From: Muribaculaceae bacterium
Lineage (GTDB): Bacteria > Pseudomonadota > Alphaproteobacteria > Rs-D84
Reading direction: 5' to 3'
Length of the DNA: 19,145 bases
NCBI GenBank assembly: GCA_023665245.1
Contig: JAMPEH010000034.1
Coordinates: 1-19,145 of the forward strand
The notes under the pieces are model-generated. The model saw only the letters and a program-made list of their open reading frames with translations. It was not told the origin of the DNA and ran no database searches. Both the position numbers and the translations under genes were made by a program. Below, in pieces: positions 15,561-19,145 of the stretch. How positions within the stretch are numbered: position 1 is the stretch's first letter; every line of letters starts with the position of its first letter.

Positions 15561-15616
15561 TAGTGAGAGGCTGATAAAGGAGTTGATACCTTTAGCCTCT
15601 CACTAAAAATTTTTTT
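15561..15616 (+). terminator. Intrinsic terminator or attenuator after susD
   Basis: TAGTGAGAGGCT (15561-15572) and AGCCTCTCACTA (15594-15605) form a perfect 12-base-pair stem. An inner stem of AAAGG (15576-15580) and CCTTT (15589-15593) continues it after a 3-base bulge, closing an 8-base loop. Seven T residues follow at 15610-15616, after AAAA. It lies between SusD and a gene that is apparently part of the same PUL, so it probably reduces rather than abolishes expression downstream, or protects the 3' end of the susCD message. Confidence 0.85.
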
Positions 15617-15645
15617 CTGAATAAACTTAACAACAAACAACTATT

Positions 15646-16683
15646 ATGAAAAAATCTACTCTTTTCCTTCTTGCCGCCATGGCAGTTGCCGGCAGCGCAA
15701 GCGCTCAGTTGCGCTGGAATCCCGAAAACGCATGGGCTACTGACAATGGTGCCACGATTCTTCCGGTCGGCTCTGACAACAAGACTGTTGTCAACAAACT
15801 TGTAAAAGGTGATGGGCAGTATCGAGCAGATATCCGTTATGCTTCAACTGCCAATTTCACAGAAAATGAACCCTACCTCGTAGTCCAGATCACTACCGAA
15901 GACTGTGCATGGAATCTCAACGACTTCAAGTTTGAGTTCATGCTTCAGCGCAAACTTTCTGAAGGTCTCGGCGAGGATGGAAACGTCAAATGGGGTGGTA
16001 ACACCGATTCTTTCGACGAGAACTATCCCTCTTTCCGTGGCGACAAATACAAGGTGATCGACCAGTACGACGCTGAGGTGTTCCAACTTCTTGGCAGCAA
16101 GATCGCAGATACCGATGGTAATGTAGTTTACTCTGAGGATGTAATCGTGATTGACCTCAACAATGTTCGCGCTACCGACGACGACCAGACACGCGGCCTT
16201 CTCTTCAGCGCCGGCGACGTTTACTTCCCCAACCTCAATAGCTGGCAAGTTATTGTAGAACCCGATGCTGATGGCATGGGTGGCGTTCAGCAGCGTTCCT
16301 GGATGGGATTCGTATGCATCGCCAAGGACGTTACAGTCACTGGCACTGAGCCCACTTTCACCATTCACTACACAGGTACTGTTGAAGATTCCAGCGATGC
16401 CCTCACTGTTTGCGAGGAATATGCCAACGGCGAAGGTGGCCTCGAGGTTCGCGATGGCGATGTGGAAGATGCTGTTTCCACTGTGGCTGCCGACAACTTC
16501 AACGTTTACCTGAAGAATGGCAAGAGCGTGGTTGCTAATGGCGCTCAAATCTCAGTCTACACCGTCGATGGCAAACTCGTGATGAGCGGTGTTGACACAG
16601 TGGAACTCCCCGCCGGCATCTTCGTGGTGAAGGCCGAGAAGGATGGAGTCAGCAAGACTGTAAAGGCTATCGCTCGCCGATAA
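15646..16683 (+). CDS. Secreted protein in SusE position with T9SS-like C-terminal domain
   Basis: I do not recognise a family for the body of this 345-residue protein. It has a clear signal peptide with an AxA-type cleavage site before Gln21 (SASAQ), and no lipobox, unlike SusE/SusF proteins. The middle (about 21-280) is acidic and beta-rich, with aromatic positions typical of carbohydrate-binding sandwiches; this is weak evidence. The last 60 or so residues (NFNVYLKNGKSVVANG, ISVYTVDGKLV, LPAGIFVVKAEK, then a short basic tail) resemble the type A sorting domain of type IX secretion substrates or similar Bacteroidales C-terminal domains. Its position after susCD suggests an extracellular glycan-binding role. 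The leader CTTAACAACAAACAACTATT has no Shine-Dalgarno site. Expression must come from read-through of the terminator or from an unseen promoter. Confidence 0.8.
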   Translation: MKKSTLFLLAAMAVAGSASAQLRWNPENAWATDNGATILPVGSDNKTVVNKLVKGDGQYRADIRYASTANFTENEPYLVVQITTEDCAWNLNDFKFEFMLQRKLSEGLGEDGNVKWGGNTDSFDENYPSFRGDKYKVIDQYDAEVFQLLGSKIADTDGNVVYSEDVIVIDLNNVRATDDDQTRGLLFSAGDVYFPNLNSWQVIVEPDADGMGGVQQRSWMGFVCIAKDVTVTGTEPTFTIHYTGTVEDSSDALTVCEEYANGEGGLEVRDGDVEDAVSTVAADNFNVYLKNGKSVVANGAQISVYTVDGKLVMSGVDTVELPAGIFVVKAEKDGVSKTVKAIARR

Positions 16684-16712
16684 AACAAGCAACAAATAAT
16701 TTATGCAGATTC

Positions 16713-16746
16713 AAGGGAGGGCGTGACGTAAGTGGCGTCCTCCCTT
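16713..16746 (+). other. Hairpin upstream of the polysaccharide lyase gene
   Basis: AAGGGAGG (16713-16720) and CCTCCCTT (16739-16746) pair perfectly, and the stem can be extended inward by about four pairs including G-U wobbles. No U-tract follows (ATAATAAAAG), so it is not a canonical terminator. It ends 16 bases before the lyase start codon and could affect translation or mRNA processing. Confidence 0.5.
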
Positions 16747-16762
16747 ATAATAAAAGAAAACC

Positions 16763-19145
16763 ATGAAACGGATTATCAGCTTACTCTCACTCGCTGCGGC
16801 GATTTGCCTCATGTGTGCACCGGCACGCGCCGAGCGCACTTTTGTCCACCCGGGTTGCTCTTACACCCAGGGCCAGCTCGACCGCATGAAGGCTATGGTG
16901 GAGGCCAAACAGGAGCCTTACTACACCACTTTCCTCAACTTGAAAAATTCCGAGCATGCAGACCTCTCCCGAAAGGTCACCGACCGTGGTAACCAGATCA
17001 AGGAGGGCTCTTTCAATGGTACTGTTGGAATCGACGGTCGTTGCGCCCACGACCTCGCGCTCCTCTGGCATCTCACGGGCGATTCTCGCTATGCCGACAA
17101 GGCTGTGGAGTATCTCAACGCCAACAGCCACTACACAAACACTTCGGCTCGCGGCACTGGCCCTCTCGACAATGGCAAGGTCAATCTGCTCATCGAAGCA
17201 GCCGAACTGATGCGCGACTATGATGGCTGGGCTGCCGACGACCAGCAGCGTTTCAAGGATATGCTGACATATCCGTATTATTCCACCACCGAGGATGTAT
17301 ATTCCCTCTATGCAAGTTCCGACGACAGCCAGAATCGTATCACCTTCTATTGGAATATCTACAATGGTGATGCTTCCCGATATGGCAACCAGGGCATGTT
17401 TGGCATGCTCGCTATGCTCGCCATGGGAGTTTATCTCGACAATGAGGTGATCTACGACCGCGCTCTCCGCTACATCTCCGGTCTTCCCCACCGCCCGGAT
17501 GACCTCCCCTACGTCTCCGGCCCGGCGCTGACAAGCAAAAACCCTACCGACAAGGGTGAATATCAAAACACTTATTCCCTCGAAGGAAGAAAAAAGGACA
17601 TCGAGGATTATGGCTACGATGAGTTGCTGGAATACTATTTCTATCCCAACGGCCAATGCCAGGAGTCTTCACGCGACCAAGGTCACGTGCTTTGCGGCCT
17701 TCATAAATTCATTGAATTTGCCGAGATCGCCTGGAATCAGGGTGACCAATTCTATTCCCTTCTCGACAACCGCCTTCTCAAAGGCATTGAGTTCAACTAC
17801 CGCTATAACCTCAGCAGTTTCCTCTCCTTCCCGGATCAACCCCAGCCTTGGGAACCCGCCGGTTACACTTCCAACTGGGATGAGGTGACTCTCGAAAACA
17901 ATATGTATCTCCAGACCCGCTCGCGTAGCGGTCGCTGGGAGTCGATCAAACCATCACCCGATGGAAGAGGGGGCATCAGCAATGTGGGATCCCGCGAGTC
18001 GGCCTATGCCCATTACCTTGTGCGTGCCGGCGAATCGGATGAGAATACCCTTTGGCTCCGTCGCGCTCATGACTACACTCTCGACAAATATGGTTATGAA
18101 ACTTCCGGCACAGCACCAAATTGGTTTTATGAGTGGAATGGCTGGGGAACTCTCACCAAGACCCTCGGCACCTGGATGGCAGGCGATCCCGTGACTTTCA
18201 ATAATGGCGAAAGAATTTCCGGAATCCATACTCTCCCCGGTAAAATTTCTGCAGCCGACTATGACTACTACAACATCAGCGAGGATGGTGAGGGCCATAC
18301 ATATCATAAAGTCGCTGCTGCCGCTGCTTCTGCATATCGTCCCGATGGGGGAGTGGCGCTCATCCTCTCCGACGGCAAGTGGGTAGTGACCGATGCCAAT
18401 GCCGGGGAGTGGCTCAACTATACTGTAAGTTGTCCCCTCGAGGATTCCTACGATGTTTATGTCACCTACAAAGCCAATGAAAAGTCAAAAATCGGTGTGG
18501 CTGTCTCCGGTGGTGATGAGGTTTCCGAATCTTTGGATGCTTCAGCCTCCTTCGTGGAAAAGAAGATTGGTTCTGTCATGTTCCCGGCCGGAGCATCAGT
18601 GATCCGCCTCTATGTCGACGAAGCCGGTGATGGCCTTGAGATTGCCTCAATAAGAGTGGCTTATAATGCACAGGGCGAACCCTCTGTGGATTTTTCCGGC
18701 TATCTCGATTCCAAAAGCAAGACTTTCTTTGCCGACTGGGAATTCTCAGGTGTGCTTGCCCAAAACGTAAATCTCGTGCGCACCGATGCCAAGGGAAAAG
18801 AGGAGGTTGTGTCAGCCAATAACACTCTAGGTCATTTCGAAGACACTTCCATCGATGGTGGGATGGCTTACTATACCTACACACTGAAATATTCCGATGG
18901 CTCGAAATCTTATGAGAGCGAACCTGTTGTGATGGAATGGGGCAAACTCGACGACACTTTTGCCAATGAGGATGTGGCTGAATGGAAGGTGCTTGCCAAC
19001 AATGGCACCGGATCTTTCTCTGAGTCTGTCTATAACGTTGCGCTCAATGCATCAGGGGCGGCGCGTGTCAGCAGAAACTGGTCGTTTCCCTTTCATGCCG
19101 GCAATTATCCGATTCTTGCCTTCCGCATGAATCGTGCTGATGGAG
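16763..19145 (+). CDS. Alginate-lyase-family polysaccharide lyase with CBM6-like module (partial, 3' end missing)
   Basis: The frame is open from ATG 16763 to the window edge (794 codons), so the C-terminus is missing. A signal peptide ends at ARA (residues 21-23). The catalytic region (about 28-450) resembles the alginate lyase superfamily (PF05426), including glucuronan lyases of PL38. It starts FVHPGCSYTQGQLDRMKAMV and has the conserved block QESSRDQGHVLCGL (Arg304, His308), followed by FAEIAWNQGDQFY. These lyases cut uronic-acid polysaccharides by beta-elimination, leaving the unsaturated ends that the GH88 enzyme in this locus removes. A CBM6-like sandwich follows (about 490-635; ISAADYDYYN and ANAGEWLNYTV are typical), then an FN3/Ig-like domain (about 640-725), then the start of another beta-rich domain. 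Substrate could be glucuronan, alginate or a mixed uronan; the family call is good, the exact PL number is not certain. Confidence 0.85.
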   Translation, partial: MKRIISLLSLAAAICLMCAPARAERTFVHPGCSYTQGQLDRMKAMVEAKQEPYYTTFLNLKNSEHADLSRKVTDRGNQIKEGSFNGTVGIDGRCAHDLALLWHLTGDSRYADKAVEYLNANSHYTNTSARGTGPLDNGKVNLLIEAAELMRDYDGWAADDQQRFKDMLTYPYYSTTEDVYSLYASSDDSQNRITFYWNIYNGDASRYGNQGMFGMLAMLAMGVYLDNEVIYDRALRYISGLPHRPDDLPYVSGPALTSKNPTDKGEYQNTYSLEGRKKDIEDYGYDELLEYYFYPNGQCQESSRDQGHVLCGLHKFIEFAEIAWNQGDQFYSLLDNRLLKGIEFNYRYNLSSFLSFPDQPQPWEPAGYTSNWDEVTLENNMYLQTRSRSGRWESIKPSPDGRGGISNVGSRESAYAHYLVRAGESDENTLWLRRAHDYTLDKYGYETSGTAPNWFYEWNGWGTLTKTLGTWMAGDPVTFNNGERISGIHTLPGKISAADYDYYNISEDGEGHTYHKVAAAAASAYRPDGGVALILSDGKWVVTDANAGEWLNYTVSCPLEDSYDVYVTYKANEKSKIGVAVSGGDEVSESLDASASFVEKKIGSVMFPAGASVIRLYVDEAGDGLEIASIRVAYNAQGEPSVDFSGYLDSKSKTFFADWEFSGVLAQNVNLVRTDAKGKEEVVSANNTLGHFEDTSIDGGMAYYTYTLKYSDGSKSYESEPVVMEWGKLDDTFANEDVAEWKVLANNGTGSFSESVYNVALNASGAARVSRNWSFPFHAGNYPILAFRMNRADG

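Noticed and set aside
16713..16746. Hairpin before the lyase gene as a terminator
   Set aside because: There is no run of T after the stem, so it was listed only as a hairpin.
16787..17656. 289-codon minus-strand open frame opposite the lyase gene
   Set aside because: It is the antisense shadow of the lyase frame, which is open to the window edge and has a signal peptide and family motifs.
1..19145. tRNA, rRNA, CRISPR array, insertion sequence or prophage
   Set aside because: No tRNA-like or rRNA-like segments, no regular spacer repeats, and no transposase, integrase or phage structural genes were seen on either strand.

Overview
The window reads as a polysaccharide utilization locus (PUL) from a member of the Bacteroidales. 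The evidence is a SusC/SusD pair, two matches to the Bacteroides-type promoter (TTTG, 19-20 bases, TAnnTTTG), A/C-rich start regions without Shine-Dalgarno sites, and type IX-secretion-like C-termini. The moderate G+C coding sequence would fit a gut Muribaculaceae-like organism, but that placement is inference. No RNA genes, insertion sequences, CRISPR arrays or phage genes were seen.

Layout. Bases 60-1658 (minus strand) hold a stand-alone AAA-ATPase/PD-(D/E)XK nuclease-like protein with its own promoter; it is probably unrelated to the PUL. From 1783 to the right edge everything is on the plus strand. First comes an enzyme block: a GH97-like glycosidase, a GH88 unsaturated uronyl hydrolase (ATGA overlap) and a GH28-like beta-helix hydrolase. 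Next, 16 bases on, is a membrane-spanning regulator with a periplasmic propeller and a cytoplasmic AraC-type DNA-binding domain. A 206-base regulatory gap follows, then an ECF sigma factor, then SusC, SusD, a secreted protein in the SusE position, and a large alginate-lyase-family polysaccharide lyase with a CBM6-like module that runs off the window. The longest stretch without a gene is 9338-9543.

How the genes may work together (inference). The lyase would cut a uronic-acid-containing polysaccharide outside the cell or at its surface and leave 4,5-unsaturated ends. SusC/SusD would import the oligosaccharides. GH88 would remove the unsaturated uronate, while the GH97 and GH28-like enzymes trim other sugars. 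Candidate substrates are glucuronan-like or other glucuronate/galacturonate-bearing glycans; the sequence alone does not fix the identity.

The most unusual part is the control circuit. The sensor looks like a hybrid two-component system from which the histidine kinase and receiver have been removed, so that the periplasmic propeller is joined through one membrane helix directly to an AraC domain. The ECF sigma factor beside it has no anti-sigma gene, and SusC lacks the N-terminal STN signalling domain used in classical ECF/anti-sigma systems. A near-perfect direct repeat lies just upstream of the sigma-factor promoter. A coherent hypothesis is a two-step cascade: membrane AraC sensor, then transcription of the ECF sigma factor, then susCD.
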